Shown: piece after piece, positions 16,358-26,270 of the stretch
Numbering within the stretch: position 1 is the stretch's first letter
Layout of the letters: each line of letters begins with the position of its first letter
DNA from: an uncultured Erythrobacter sp.
GTDB lineage: Bacteria > Pseudomonadota > Alphaproteobacteria > Sphingomonadales > Sphingomonadaceae
DNA: 64,000 nt
Reading direction: 5' to 3'
Assembly: GCA_947500645.1 (NCBI GenBank)
Contig: CANMSD010000001.1
Coordinates: 124,001-188,000, forward strand
Program-made: the position numbers and the translations under genes
The notes under the pieces: model-generated
Databases searched by the model: none
What the model was told of the DNA's origin: nothing
The model's input: only the letters and a program-made list of their open reading frames with translations

Positions 16358-17076
16358 GCGGCCCGAAGCTGGCTAGCGATACCGCGATGGTCATGGCCGC
16401 GGGGCTGGGCAAACGCATGCGCCCGCTTACAGCCAGCCAGCCCAAGCCTCTTCTGCGCGTTGCTGGCAAGCCGCTAATCGACCACGCTCTGGACAAGCTT
16501 GACGCGGCTGGTGTCGCGCGTGCCATCGTCAATGTCCATTACATGGCTGATGCTCTTGAAGCGCACGTGCTGGAGCGAGCGCAGCCTCAGGTCACGATCT
16601 CCGATGAGCGCGAAGAATTGCTCGAAACGGGCGGAGGTCTGATCAAGGCGCAGCCGCATCTGCCCGACCCGTTCTTTTGCCTCAATGCCGATAATATCTG
16701 GCTCGACGGACCACGCGATGCGTTTCACGACCTGTCCATGCACTGGAATCCTGATGTGATGGATGCGCTGTTGCTGGTTGTACCACATGCCGGAGCGAAC
16801 AATTTCAACGGCGATGGCGACTTTCATATGGACACGAGCGGGCTGCTGTCACGCCGCGCCCCGGGCCGGATCGCGCCCTTTATTTACACCGGGATTCAGC
16901 TGATCTCGCACCGCCTGCTGCGCGATGCACCGGAAGGGAAATTCTCGACCAACATCCTGTGGAGCCGCGCGATTGAGGAAGGTCGCCTGTTCGGCACGTC
17001 CTTTACCGGACAGTGGTTCGAAGTCGGCACGCCAGAAGCGATCAAACCGACCGAAGACGCGCTGAGACGGGGTTGA
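16354..17076 (+). CDS. murU: N-acetylmuramate-1-phosphate uridylyltransferase MurU
   Basis: The 240-residue sugar-nucleotidyltransferase has the N-terminal signature MAAGLGKRMRPLT (from residue 12) followed by KPLLRVAGKPLI, and the acceptor block CLNADNIWLDG. It uses UTP and MurNAc-1-P from AmgK to form UDP-MurNAc. Its ATG overlaps the amgK stop. The GxGxRxxPLT motif is shared with glucose-1-P enzymes; size and pairing with amgK favour MurU. A large hairpin separates it from addB. Confidence 0.9.
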   Translation: MSGPKLASDTAMVMAAGLGKRMRPLTASQPKPLLRVAGKPLIDHALDKLDAAGVARAIVNVHYMADALEAHVLERAQPQVTISDEREELLETGGGLIKAQPHLPDPFFCLNADNIWLDGPRDAFHDLSMHWNPDVMDALLLVVPHAGANNFNGDGDFHMDTSGLLSRRAPGRIAPFIYTGIQLISHRLLRDAPEGKFSTNILWSRAIEEGRLFGTSFTGQWFEVGTPEAIKPTEDALRRG

Positions 17077-17092
17077 TTGCGAGCTGTGCCGT

Positions 17093-17159
17093 CCCACTCC
17101 CCTGCCCAACCACCTGATAGGGTGCTGATCAACATCGGGTGGTTGGGCAGGGGAGTGGG
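17093..17159. repeat. Perfect 22-bp inverted repeat with quadruplex-capable arm
   Basis: The arms at 17093-17114 and 17138-17159 (left arm CCCACTCCCCTGCCCAACCA then CC) are exact reverse complements, with a 23-nt loop. The right arm on the plus strand has four G runs (17137-17139, 17145-17147, 17150-17153, 17157-17160) with loops of 5, 2 and 3 nt, fitting a G-quadruplex pattern. It lies between murU and the addB start. There is no T tract, so a classical terminator is unlikely. Confidence 0.9.
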
Positions 17160-17189
17160 GCCGGAACCGTGTACGAGGAGTTCTCTTCG

Positions 17190-20100
17190 ATGAACTCCGA
17201 GAGAAAACAACCTAACGTCTATTCCATTGCCGCGCATCGCGGCTTTGCCGATGCGCTGGTTGCGGGTCTGGTACCGCGCTACGCCGAGGATGGATTTGGC
17301 CTTGCGCGTCTGACTCTGCTGGTGCCCAGCAGTCGCGCCGCCCGCACGATCAGCGAGGCCTTTATCCGCCATGCCGGTGAGACAGGTACTTCTGGTCTGT
17401 TGATGCCGCGTATGGTCGCTGTTGGCGATCTGGACCTTGATGAAAAGCTCGGCAGCCTGCTCGATCCGCTAGGTGCGAGCGATATCCCGCCAGCAATCGA
17501 GCCGGCCCGGCGCTGGTTCGAACTGGCGCGGATGTTGCGCGCAGAGTTGGAAGCTGAGGGCAAGAGTATGCCGCCCGGCGCGGCGATCCTACGCATGGCG
17601 CGCGACTTGGCGCGGACGATGGATCGCCTGCTGGTCGAAGAGAAAGCGCCGGAAGACTTGCTCGACGAGAAGGTACTCGATTTGGCACCGAGCCTGGCCG
17701 AGCATTGGCAGAATTCGATCAGGTTGTTCGCGAAGGTGCAGGCGCGTTGGCGCTTTACGCTGGATGAGAGCGGGGCGGTCGATGCTGCAAACCGGCGCAA
17801 CATGCTGTTCGACCGGGCGGCGAGAGAATGGCGCGCTGAGCCTCCAAAAACGCCAATCGTCGCCGCCGGTGTGACCAGCGCTGCGCCTGCACTCGCGCGA
17901 ATGCTGCGCAGCATAGCGGACATGGAAAATGGCGCGGTGATCCTGCCCGATCTCGATCTCGCCATGCCCAAAGAGGCCTGGGATGAGCTGGGCCGCGCAG
18001 GGCAAAGCGACGAGCCGGACGGAGAGATGTTTGGCCGTGATGATGCGCTGACCCACCCGCAATATCACCTCAAACTGCTGCTCGGACGGATGGGTATTGC
18101 GCGCGAGGAAGTGCGGCAGTGGCATCGCAAAGGATTGACGGCGGCCGAGCCTGCGCGAACCCATGCGATAAGTTCGCTGTTCCTCCCGCCAGAGGCGAGC
18201 TCAAGCTGGGCGGACTTGCCGCCTGACAAACGTCGTCTGTCGGGCGTGCGCTTGCTGACCAGCACGACGGCGGAGGAAGAGGCCCAGGCCATTGCATTGC
18301 TCGTGCGTGAGGCGCTGGAGGAACCGAGCAAGCGTGTTGCTGTCATCAGCGCCGATCGCAGTCTCGCTCGCCGGGTGACGCAACATCTCTCGCGCTGGAA
18401 TATCGCTGCGGATGATACGGCGGGGCGGCCTTTATCGCTCACGCCCGCTGGGCGATTGTTCGCGCTGCTCGCCGAGCTGGCGAGCGGTCCGATGACGCCG
18501 ACCGGGATCGTGAGCGCGCTCGCCCATCCATTGGTTCGTTCTGGCGAAGCGCGGCGTGACTGGTTGGCAAACCTGCGCATGTTTGAGCGGCATCTGCGGG
18601 GCCCATCGCCTGCACCCGGTTTCGAGCCGCTCCGTGAGATAGCGAAGAAGGCTGACGTCGCCGAGTGGTGGAGCGAAGTGGAGGCGCTTCTCAGCGCGCT
18701 CGTAATCGAGAGTGATGAGATTGCGCTCGCCGATGCGCTGGATATCCTTACCACAACCGCAGAAGCGTTCGCCGATGAAGGGGTGTGGGCACGGGAGGAT
18801 GGCCGCGCGCTCTCAGCCATGGTCGAGGATATGCGGTTGCATGCCCGTGCAACCGACACCGCAATCCCGCCGCGAGATCTGGCCAACGCCTTGCGCGAGG
18901 CGATGGATGAGATTGCTGTCCGTCCGCCCTATGGCGGGCATCCGCGTATCAGTATCTACGGTCTGCTCGAATCCCGGATGGCGCGCGCCGATCTCGTTAT
19001 CTGCGGCGGTCTCAATGAAGGCAGTTGGCCGCAAAGTCCAGGTCCCGACGCATTGCTTGCGCCCGGGGTGCTGCGAGCGCTTGGCGTGCCCGTCGCGGAG
19101 TTCCGGATTGGCCTTGCTGCGCATGATCTGGCGGGAGCGATGGGCGCGCCTGAGGTGGTCTTGAGCCGGGCAGAGCGCGACAAGGAAGGCCCGACTATCC
19201 CGTCGCGCTTCTTGCTGCGGGTCGAGGCCTTGCTGGGCGAGCTGGTCAAGGACTACCGCGAGCGAGAAATCCCGACGATCCTGCCGCAACTCGACCGCGC
19301 GGCGGAGCGTGCGGAGCAATACCCACGCCCCGCGCCGCGCCCGTCAGCCGAGCAGCGCAAGGTCGATATCAAGGTGACAGCTCTCGACCGGCTGCTCGGC
19401 GATCCCTACCAATTTTACGCGCAGGAAGTGCTGGGCTTGAAATCGCTCGATCAGCTGGAGGCCGATCCGTTCAGCGATCCGGCACTGCGCGGTACACTGA
19501 CGCACAAGATCCTCGAATTGTGGCATCAGGCACGGGTGAACGACCCGGCTGCTGCAATTGAGCCGATTGCCGAGGCCCATTTTCGCAGCGAACAGTGCCA
19601 TCCGCTTTTTATGGGGCTTTGGCGACCGCGACTGATTGCGGCGCTCAATCGCTTTGCCGAGTGGATTGATGCGGATGAGGTGCGCGAAGTGATCGCGTGG
19701 GAGCGTAAGGGCGCGATGACGGTGAATGGCGTGCACATCTATGGCCGGGTTGACCGGATCGACCGGTTGGAGGACGGCAGCCTCGCGATTGTCGATTACA
19801 AGACAGGGAAGCCACCCAGCGCCGCGCAAGTCGAGGCAGGATATGCGCTGCAACTCGGCCTGCTCGGTCTGATTGCGCGTGATGGTGATTTCGATGGGCT
19901 CTCCGGCACGGCAAGCGCATTTGAGTATTGGTCGATGGCCAAACATGACGGCGAGTTCGGCTTTGTCGATGTGCCTATGAAGGTGGGCAACAAACGCGCC
20001 GGCCTGACACCGGAGGAGTTCCTGCCCCTGCACGAGACGAAGCTCGCCGAGGCAATCCGGCGCTTTATCAAGGGTAGCGATCCGTTCGTGGCGAAGGAGA

Positions 20101-20219
20101 AGCCCGACTATCCCGGTTACATCGATTACGACCAGCTGATGCGGCTCGACGAATGGCTGATCGCGCTCGCTGACGATGGGGATGCCGACGAGACGCGCGA
20201 GATGAGGGGCGGAGCATGA
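17190..20219 (+). CDS. addB: Double-strand break repair protein AddB
   Basis: This 1009-residue subunit of the AddAB helicase-nuclease processes double-strand ends and loads RecA. The N-terminus is an inactivated helicase-like region, and the C-terminus carries a PD-(D/E)XK nuclease core (GRVDRIDRL then LAIVDYKTGKPP, about residues 850-875). It is the alphaproteobacterial form of AddB. I chose the ATG at 17190, which follows GAGGAG and gives MNSERKQPNVYSIAAHRGFAD; an earlier in-frame start at 17139 would run through the hairpin. Its stop overlaps addA (ATGA). Confidence 0.95.
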   Translation: MNSERKQPNVYSIAAHRGFADALVAGLVPRYAEDGFGLARLTLLVPSSRAARTISEAFIRHAGETGTSGLLMPRMVAVGDLDLDEKLGSLLDPLGASDIPPAIEPARRWFELARMLRAELEAEGKSMPPGAAILRMARDLARTMDRLLVEEKAPEDLLDEKVLDLAPSLAEHWQNSIRLFAKVQARWRFTLDESGAVDAANRRNMLFDRAAREWRAEPPKTPIVAAGVTSAAPALARMLRSIADMENGAVILPDLDLAMPKEAWDELGRAGQSDEPDGEMFGRDDALTHPQYHLKLLLGRMGIAREEVRQWHRKGLTAAEPARTHAISSLFLPPEASSSWADLPPDKRRLSGVRLLTSTTAEEEAQAIALLVREALEEPSKRVAVISADRSLARRVTQHLSRWNIAADDTAGRPLSLTPAGRLFALLAELASGPMTPTGIVSALAHPLVRSGEARRDWLANLRMFERHLRGPSPAPGFEPLREIAKKADVAEWWSEVEALLSALVIESDEIALADALDILTTTAEAFADEGVWAREDGRALSAMVEDMRLHARATDTAIPPRDLANALREAMDEIAVRPPYGGHPRISIYGLLESRMARADLVICGGLNEGSWPQSPGPDALLAPGVLRALGVPVAEFRIGLAAHDLAGAMGAPEVVLSRAERDKEGPTIPSRFLLRVEALLGELVKDYREREIPTILPQLDRAAERAEQYPRPAPRPSAEQRKVDIKVTALDRLLGDPYQFYAQEVLGLKSLDQLEADPFSDPALRGTLTHKILELWHQARVNDPAAAIEPIAEAHFRSEQCHPLFMGLWRPRLIAALNRFAEWIDADEVREVIAWERKGAMTVNGVHIYGRVDRIDRLEDGSLAIVDYKTGKPPSAAQVEAGYALQLGLLGLIARDGDFDGLSGTASAFEYWSMAKHDGEFGFVDVPMKVGNKRAGLTPEEFLPLHETKLAEAIRRFIKGSDPFVAKEKPDYPGYIDYDQLMRLDEWLIALADDGDADETREMRGGA

Positions 20220-23200
20220 GCGGCGCGGTTTTCCCCCTCGCGGGCAATCAGCGAGATGCGGTCAATCCCGGCGATAACGTCTGGCTGTCGGCCTCCGCTG
20301 GCACCGGCAAGACGCAGGTGCTTTCCGCGCGCGTTTTGCGCCTGTTGCTGCGCAAGGATGTCGATCCCGGTCAGATCCTGTGCCTCACCTTTACCAAGGC
20401 GGGTGCGGCAGAGATGGCCAACCGCATCAACGCAGTCTTAGCCCGTTGGGTCCGGCTGGAGCCTGCCGCGCTTGCGACCGAGCTAGGTTATCTCGGCGCG
20501 GATATCGGCCCGGAGACACAGGCGCGGGCGCGAACCTTGTTTGCGAGTGTGCTCGATTGCCCCGGTGGCGGTTTGCGGATCGATACGATCCACGCTTTCG
20601 CGCAATGGCTGCTGGCGAATTTCCCCGGCGAGGCGGAGTTGCAACCTGGCGCGCGGCCGATGGAGGATCGCGAGCGCGAATTGCTGGCCCGCGAAGTGTT
20701 GGGCGAGATGCTGGCCGAAGCAGAGCGAATGCAGGACAATGCGATTCTGGATGCGGTCGGCCTGTTCACGACCCGCAAGGACCCCGATGCATTGCGCCAA
20801 TGGCTGATGCGCTGCGCCAGCGCGCATGGCATGTGGCACGGGACGGGCGCGTGGCAGCCGCCGATGCGTCCGCGCGTGATGCGGCTGCTCGATATGCCTG
20901 CAGATGCGGATGAAAGGTGGGTCGCCGATGGCCTCTCGCCCGATGTCTTCCCCGATCATCAGCTGCGCACGATGCTCCCGGTGCTCAAAGGGTGGAATGC
21001 GAAAGGCGGGCGCGAGGCGAGCGCTTTTATCGAGCACTGGCTGGCGCTGGATACGTCCGCGCGTCTCGACGCCTATGAGGGCTTCTTTGGAACGCTGCTG
21101 ACCAAGAAGCGTGCGCCCAAAAGCATGCCCACGCCGCAAAAGGAAGATCCGCTTTTTACGACACGGCAAGAAGAAATTGCCGAGGCTTTGGCGCTGGTCG
21201 AAGAACGCCGTGCGCTGCTCGACCTGGCCGATTTGCTCACGCCGTCGCTGGAATTGGGCCGGACCTTCGCGCTTCGCTGGGAAGAGGCAAAAGAGCGCGA
21301 AGCGCTGCTCGATTTCGATGATTTGATCCAGCTCGCCGCGGCACTGCTCGGCAATAAGGACGCGTCTGACTGGATCCGCTACAAGCTCGACCGCCGCTTC
21401 GACCACATACTGATCGACGAGGCGCAGGACACCAACGCCGCGCAATGGGATATCGTCTTCGCGCTGATCGACGATTTCTTCTCGGGCGAGGGCGCTGCGG
21501 GAGACAAGCTGCGCACGGTCTTCACCGTTGGTGATTACAAGCAGGCGATCTTCGGCTTCCAGGGTACCAGTCCGGAGAATTTTGCGCGCGCCAAGGAGAA
21601 GGTGCGCGCCGCGATTGACGCTGCGAAAGAAAATCCCGGCGCGGTGCGTGGAAGGCGACATTTGCCGAACTGGCAGGATCTCGACCTTGGTCAGAGTTTC
21701 CGCACATCGAATGCCGTCCTCGAATTCGTTAACCGTGCGATCGAAGCGATTGGATCGAGTGCATTCGGGCTGGACCGCGATCCTGCGCCACACATTGGTG
21801 AAGAGCGCGCGGGGATGGTCACTCTATGGAGCCCGGTTCGCGGTGGCGGCGATGATGAGGAGCGCAGTCGGGCAGACGGGGAGGAGCAGGACTGGCTCGC
21901 CCAGCATGACCGGCAATTGGCCGACCGCATCGCGGAGCAGGTGCGACGCTGGCACAGTGGCGAGGAGCCGTTCACTCTCGTTAAAGGCGGCGAACCGCGC
22001 ACTGCCAATGCCGGCGATGTTATGGTGCTGGTTCGCAAGCGGCGCGAACTCGCCTCGCTGATCGTTGCGCGTTTGCACGCCAAGGGAGTGCCGGTTGCGG
22101 GCGTTGACAGGCTGCGGCTTGGCGCGCCTCTGGCGGTTAAGGATTTGCTTGCAGCGCTACGGTTTGCCGCGCAGCCGTTCGACGATCTGATGCTCGCGAA
22201 CCTGCTCAGCAGCCCGCTGATGGGGTGGAGCCAGGACGATCTGCTCGAATATGTCCCGCGCAAAAAGGGCATGCGGCTGTGGGATCACCTTCGTCGACAT
22301 GATGCACCCTTCGTGCAGGCGACGGCCGAAAAATTGCGCGAGTTGCTGGCGCTTGCGGACTTCGAGACGCCGCAGGCGCTGCTCGCCTGGCTGCTGATTG
22401 GGCCGTGGCGGTCGCGTGAGAAGCTGGTCGCGCGGCTCGGACGAGAGGCCAATGATCCGATCGACGAACTGGTCAATTCCACCTTTGCGTATGAGGCGGC
22501 ACATGTGCCCAGCCTCACCGGTTTCCTGCAATGGTTCGATGCTGGTGAGGGCGAGCTGAAACGCGATCCAGGTGAAGCGGGCGAACAGGTGCGGGTAATG
22601 ACTGTGCACGGTTCAAAGGGCTTGCAGGCTCCGATCGTGATTCTCGCCGATGCGACCGGAAGGCCGGGGCAGGGCGGCTCGCTGGAACTGGAGGAAGCGC
22701 CGCTGGGCGAGAGCACTCCGGATCGAGACAAGCGTGCCGTTCCACTGCCGCGCCTGTCCAAGGATGAGAAGGCTGGTCCGATTAGCGCGGCGGAAGATGC
22801 GGCGAACATCGCCGAGATGCAGGAGCATTGGCGGTTGATGTATGTCGCGATGACGCGTGCGGAGGAGGGGCTTTTCATCACAGGATCGCTCAGCGCGCGC
22901 GACAAGAATGGCCCGCATGAAGACAGCTGGTACGCACGGCTCGCGCCAATTTTCGACGGCGAGAACGAGAGCGAGGAGCTGGCCGATGAGGTGTGGGGTG
23001 CGCGGCGCGAATGGGGCTATCGCGCGATGCATTTCCCGGAGAGCACACCCGGGGATGCGGGGCAGGCCAAGCCGGAGCTACCGACATGGGCGCGTACTCC
23101 CATCGGGCCAGAGCCGCGCCCGCCGCGCCCGCTTGCGCCAAGCTCAGTAGGTGAGGATCAGGCCGCCGATCCACCGCTTGCGCCGGAACTTGCGAAGACC

Positions 23201-23737
23201 GCCGCACGGCGCGGTGTGCTGATCCACAGCCTGCTCGAGCGTCTGCCTGAAGTTGCGCCGGAGATTCGCGAAGAGGTCGCAGCGCAGTGGCTTGATCGGC
23301 AGGCTCGTGACTTGTCCGAAGCAGCGCGCGCGGAAATCGCCGCGAGTGCGCACAAGGTGCTGGCCGACCCGCAATTCGCCGAAATCTTCGCACCGGGCGC
23401 GCTGGCCGAGGTTCCTCTAGCCGCGACGGTCGGCGGCATTGTCGTATCGGGCGCGGTCGATCGCCTGCTGATCGGCGAGTCGAAAATCACCATTGTCGAC
23501 TACAAGACGACCCGCCGTCCGCCGCGTTCGGTGGACGAGATTCCGACTGCAACGCTGAAACAGATGGCGGCCTATGCTGCCGCGCTCGAAGTCATTTATC
23601 CGGATCGCGCGATCGAGGCCGCAGTACTTTACACCCAAACCCCTCAGATTTTTGCGCTTTCGCTCGAGCAATTGCAGTTACACAAAAATGCTTTGGGCAG
23701 CGCGCAGGAAAGCTTTGCCCCCTCAACGGTTGAGTGA
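20216..23737 (+). CDS. addA: Double-strand break repair helicase-nuclease AddA
   Basis: This 1173-residue UvrD-type helicase has Walker [13 protein letters not shown] (Lys32), a DEAQD box in [13 protein letters not shown] (about residue 400), later motifs such as [11 protein letters not shown] and [10 protein letters not shown], and a C-terminal nuclease motif ([11 protein letters not shown], about residue 1095). With AddB it unwinds and resects DNA ends for RecA-dependent recombination, the role RecBCD has in E. coli. The start overlaps the addB stop. trxA follows after 49 bp. Confidence 0.97.
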   Translation: MSGAVFPLAGNQRDAVNPGDNVWLSASAGTGKTQVLSARVLRLLLRKDVDPGQILCLTFTKAGAAEMANRINAVLARWVRLEPAALATELGYLGADIGPETQARARTLFASVLDCPGGGLRIDTIHAFAQWLLANFPGEAELQPGARPMEDRERELLAREVLGEMLAEAERMQDNAILDAVGLFTTRKDPDALRQWLMRCASAHGMWHGTGAWQPPMRPRVMRLLDMPADADERWVADGLSPDVFPDHQLRTMLPVLKGWNAKGGREASAFIEHWLALDTSARLDAYEGFFGTLLTKKRAPKSMPTPQKEDPLFTTRQEEIAEALALVEERRALLDLADLLTPSLELGRTFALRWEEAKEREALLDFDDLIQLAAALLGNKDASDWIRYKLDRRFDHILIDEAQDTNAAQWDIVFALIDDFFSGEGAAGDKLRTVFTVGDYKQAIFGFQGTSPENFARAKEKVRAAIDAAKENPGAVRGRRHLPNWQDLDLGQSFRTSNAVLEFVNRAIEAIGSSAFGLDRDPAPHIGEERAGMVTLWSPVRGGGDDEERSRADGEEQDWLAQHDRQLADRIAEQVRRWHSGEEPFTLVKGGEPRTANAGDVMVLVRKRRELASLIVARLHAKGVPVAGVDRLRLGAPLAVKDLLAALRFAAQPFDDLMLANLLSSPLMGWSQDDLLEYVPRKKGMRLWDHLRRHDAPFVQATAEKLRELLALADFETPQALLAWLLIGPWRSREKLVARLGREANDPIDELVNSTFAYEAAHVPSLTGFLQWFDAGEGELKRDPGEAGEQVRVMTVHGSKGLQAPIVILADATGRPGQGGSLELEEAPLGESTPDRDKRAVPLPRLSKDEKAGPISAAEDAANIAEMQEHWRLMYVAMTRAEEGLFITGSLSARDKNGPHEDSWYARLAPIFDGENESEELADEVWGARREWGYRAMHFPESTPGDAGQAKPELPTWARTPIGPEPRPPRPLAPSSVGEDQAADPPLAPELAKTAARRGVLIHSLLERLPEVAPEIREEVAAQWLDRQARDLSEAARAEIAASAHKVLADPQFAEIFAPGALAEVPLAATVGGIVVSGAVDRLLIGESKITIVDYKTTRRPPRSVDEIPTATLKQMAAYAAALEVIYPDRAIEAAVLYTQTPQIFALSLEQLQLHKNALGSAQESFAPSTVE

Positions 23738-23786
23738 AATGCAAACACGCCTAGATAGGGCGCAACACGATAACAGGAGATTTTCC

Positions 23787-24107
23787 ATGGCCACCGTCAA
23801 CGTCACCGACGACAGCTTCAAAGCCGATGTGCTCGATTCCGACACCCCCGTCCTGGTGGATTTCTGGGCGGAGTGGTGCGGCCCGTGCAAGATGATTGCT
23901 CCCGCGCTTGAGGAAATCAGCGACGAGCTGGATGGCAAAGTGAAGATCGCCAAGATGGATATTATGGAGAACACCAACATCCCGGCGGATATCGGTGTTC
24001 AGTCGATCCCGCTGATGGTGCTGTTCAAGAATGGCGAAGCGGTCGCGCAGAAACTGGGCGCAGCTCCCAAGAGCCAGCTCAAGGACTGGATCGAAGGGGA
24101 ATTGTAG
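23787..24107 (+). CDS. trxA: Thioredoxin
   Basis: The 106-residue cytosolic thioredoxin has the WCGPC active site (Cys31, Cys34) and cis-Pro in [13 protein letters not shown]. It reduces protein disulfides, ribonucleotide reductase and peroxiredoxins. The ATG at 23787 follows AGGAG; the open frame continuing upstream inside addA is not used. It is the last gene of the divL-to-trxA run. Confidence 0.97.
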   Translation: MATVNVTDDSFKADVLDSDTPVLVDFWAEWCGPCKMIAPALEEISDELDGKVKIAKMDIMENTNIPADIGVQSIPLMVLFKNGEAVAQKLGAAPKSQLKDWIEGEL

Positions 24108-24130
24108 AACTTTCTGACCGAGCTCAGATT

Positions 24131-24162
24131 TGAGGGGCCGGTTCGTGAGAACTAGCCCCTCA
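24131..24162. terminator. Possible terminator between trxA and hisN
   Basis: Stem TGAGGGGC / GCCCCTCA with a 16-nt loop followed by TTCTTT; it overlaps the last codons of the convergent hisN gene. The long loop makes it a weaker candidate. Confidence 0.5.
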
Positions 24163-24946
24163 TTCTTTCCACAAACGCATCCCAGATCGCCGGGCTTGAT
24201 GCACCGACCATGCCGGTCCGTTCGTGCTCGTCCACGCGATATTCGCTGCCGTCGAGCCGCGCGGCCTTTCCGCCAGCTTCATTGAGCCACAACACACCGG
24301 CAGCGTGATCCCACGCGAGCGTGCGCTTAAAAGTGCTCACGTCGTTTTCGCCCAGCGCCAGGCGAGGATATTGCTCGGCGGCGCAGCGCGGAACGTCGAC
24401 CAGAGAATGGTACGGCGCGACTTTGGCATCGACTTCCGCGCGCTCGGCATCGTCCAGAAAGATCCTGGAAATGGCGGCAACTGGCGGCTCCTGCCCGGTT
24501 GAACGCGCGACGATTTTCTCGCCATCGAGAAATGCACCTTCGCCGCGTCGTGCGTGGCACAAACGGTCGCGATTGGGATCGTAAATCCACCCAGCAACGG
24601 TGCGCCCGGCATCGGCCAGCGCGATGATAATGCCAAACGGCTCCTTGCCCTCGGCAAAGTTCGCGGTGCCATCGAGCGGGTCGATAATCCAGCATTGCTG
24701 CGAGAGGTGATCGAGCACGGATTTGTCGGCATGCGCGGCCTCTTCACCGACCACTGGTACGCCGGGCGCGAGCTTGGTCAGCGCCTCTGTGAGGAAGTTT
24801 TCGACTTCGCGATCGACCACGGTGACGGGATCGTCCTCGCCCTTCATCTCGACTTCGCCATCGGCGAGATTGCGAAAGCGCGGCAGCATCGATCCGCGCG
24901 CTGCGAAGCGCATCAGGTCGCGGATTTCCTCGTCAAGCGGGCTCAT
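24152..24946 (-). CDS. hisN: Inositol-monophosphatase-family histidinol-phosphatase
   Basis: The 264-residue phosphatase has the family metal sites: GEE at residues 67-69, DPLDGT at 89-94, and WDHAAG near the C-terminus. In alphaproteobacteria this branch commonly serves as histidinol-phosphate phosphatase (HisN), though inositol-1-phosphate or 3'(2'),5'-bisphosphate activity cannot be excluded from sequence. The ATG at 24946 lies 11 bp after the argJ stop, so the two are co-transcribed; both belong to amino-acid synthesis. Confidence 0.82.
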   Translation of the reverse strand: MSPLDEEIRDLMRFAARGSMLPRFRNLADGEVEMKGEDDPVTVVDREVENFLTEALTKLAPGVPVVGEEAAHADKSVLDHLSQQCWIIDPLDGTANFAEGKEPFGIIIALADAGRTVAGWIYDPNRDRLCHARRGEGAFLDGEKIVARSTGQEPPVAAISRIFLDDAERAEVDAKVAPYHSLVDVPRCAAEQYPRLALGENDVSTFKRTLAWDHAAGVLWLNEAGGKAARLDGSEYRVDEHERTGMVGASSPAIWDAFVERMRG

Positions 24947-24957
24947 TCCAGTGTCGC

Positions 24958-26184
24958 TCACGACCGGTAATCCGCATTGATCGAGATGTAGCCATGGGTG
25001 AGGTCGCAGGTCCAAACGGTCGCGCGGCCAGCGCCAATGCCCAGCTCGACGGCGAGGTCGATCTCATCGCTCTTGAGGTGCTCGGCCACCGGAGCTTCGT
25101 CATAATCCTCGACCGGCAGGCCGTCGCGTGCAGCGTAAATCCCACCAAACGCGATCGACAGCTTGTCGCGATCCGCTGGTTCCCCCGCCTTGCCGACAGC
25201 CATCACGACCCGGCCCCAGTTTGCGTCCTCGCCCGCAATTGCGGTTTTGACGAGCGGTGAGTTTGCAATGGCCAGGCCAACGCGCCGCGCGCTGTCATCA
25301 TCGGCGGCACCGCTCACGCGCAAGGTGATGAACTTGCTCGCCCCTTCGCCGTCGCGAACCACCAATTGCGCGAGCTGGCGGCACAGATCGGTGAGGGCGG
25401 CGGCAAAGGCGTCTGCGCCCGGGCTGTCGAAATTCTCGATCCGCGTATTGCCAGCCTTGCCCGTGGCGAAGGCCAGAACCGTGTCGCTGGTCGACGTGTC
25501 ACCATCGACCGTGATGCAGGAATATGTCTTCGCATTCGCGGTCCTCAGCAGCTCTTGCAGAAAGGCTGGCGCAACCGCCGCATCGGTGAAGATGTAGCCC
25601 AGCATTGTCGCCATGTCGGGCGCGATCATGCCAGAGCCCTTGATGATCCCGACCAGCTCTACGCGCGTGTCGCCGATCATGGCCGATGCATGCGCGCCCT
25701 TCGGAAAAGTGTCGGTCGTACCGATAGCAATGGCTGCATCTTTCCAGCTAGCCTCTTCGGAGCTGAATGCGGCGGCGAGCCCATCGCGCGCCTTGTCCTT
25801 GGGCAGAGGAACACCGATCACACCGGTCGAAGAGACAAACACTTCTTCGCCAGCACAGCCCAGATGTGCGGCGGTTTGTGCCATGATCGCTTCGACCGCT
25901 TCGCGCCCGCGATATCCGGTAAAGGCGTTGGCGTTTCCGGCATTCACGATCAGCGCGCGCGCAGAGCCCTGGTCAATATTCGCGCGGCCAAGCTCTACCT
26001 CGGAAGAGGCGCAGGCGCTTTGTGTAAAGACGCCGGCGACTGAAGTGCCCTCAGCCAGCTCGATATAGGTCAGGTCCGCACGGTCCCAATCCTTGTACCG
26101 TGCCTGTGCGACACGCACGGTCACACCGGCAATCGGCGGCATATGAGGAAAGGGCAGGGCCAGCGGCGAGGTCTCAAGTTCCAT
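24958..26184 (-). CDS. argJ: Bifunctional ornithine acetyltransferase/N-acetylglutamate synthase
   Basis: This 408-residue protein transfers acetyl from N-acetylornithine to glutamate, and often also makes N-acetylglutamate from acetyl-CoA, in arginine synthesis. It self-cleaves before the nucleophile Thr193 in MIAPDMATMLGYIFTDA; the oxyanion segment FVSSTGVIGVPLP is also present. The start at 26184 (MELETSPLALPFPHMP) is preferred over an upstream one. Divergent from the TonB-like gene with an 86-bp spacer. Confidence 0.96.
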   Translation of the reverse strand: MELETSPLALPFPHMPPIAGVTVRVAQARYKDWDRADLTYIELAEGTSVAGVFTQSACASSEVELGRANIDQGSARALIVNAGNANAFTGYRGREAVEAIMAQTAAHLGCAGEEVFVSSTGVIGVPLPKDKARDGLAAAFSSEEASWKDAAIAIGTTDTFPKGAHASAMIGDTRVELVGIIKGSGMIAPDMATMLGYIFTDAAVAPAFLQELLRTANAKTYSCITVDGDTSTSDTVLAFATGKAGNTRIENFDSPGADAFAAALTDLCRQLAQLVVRDGEGASKFITLRVSGAADDDSARRVGLAIANSPLVKTAIAGEDANWGRVVMAVGKAGEPADRDKLSIAFGGIYAARDGLPVEDYDEAPVAEHLKSDEIDLAVELGIGAGRATVWTCDLTHGYISINADYRS

Positions 26185-26270
26185 GCGCCACGCCGTAATG
26201 CGCAATTTTGCCCTCCGCAATCAGCAGCTTGCCACTTTCACTTCGCAGCCGACTTGGATAGGCTGTTGGT

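Noticed and set aside
20483..21793. 436-codon open frame antisense to addA
   Set aside because: Arg/Gln/His-rich shadow sequence, no motif.
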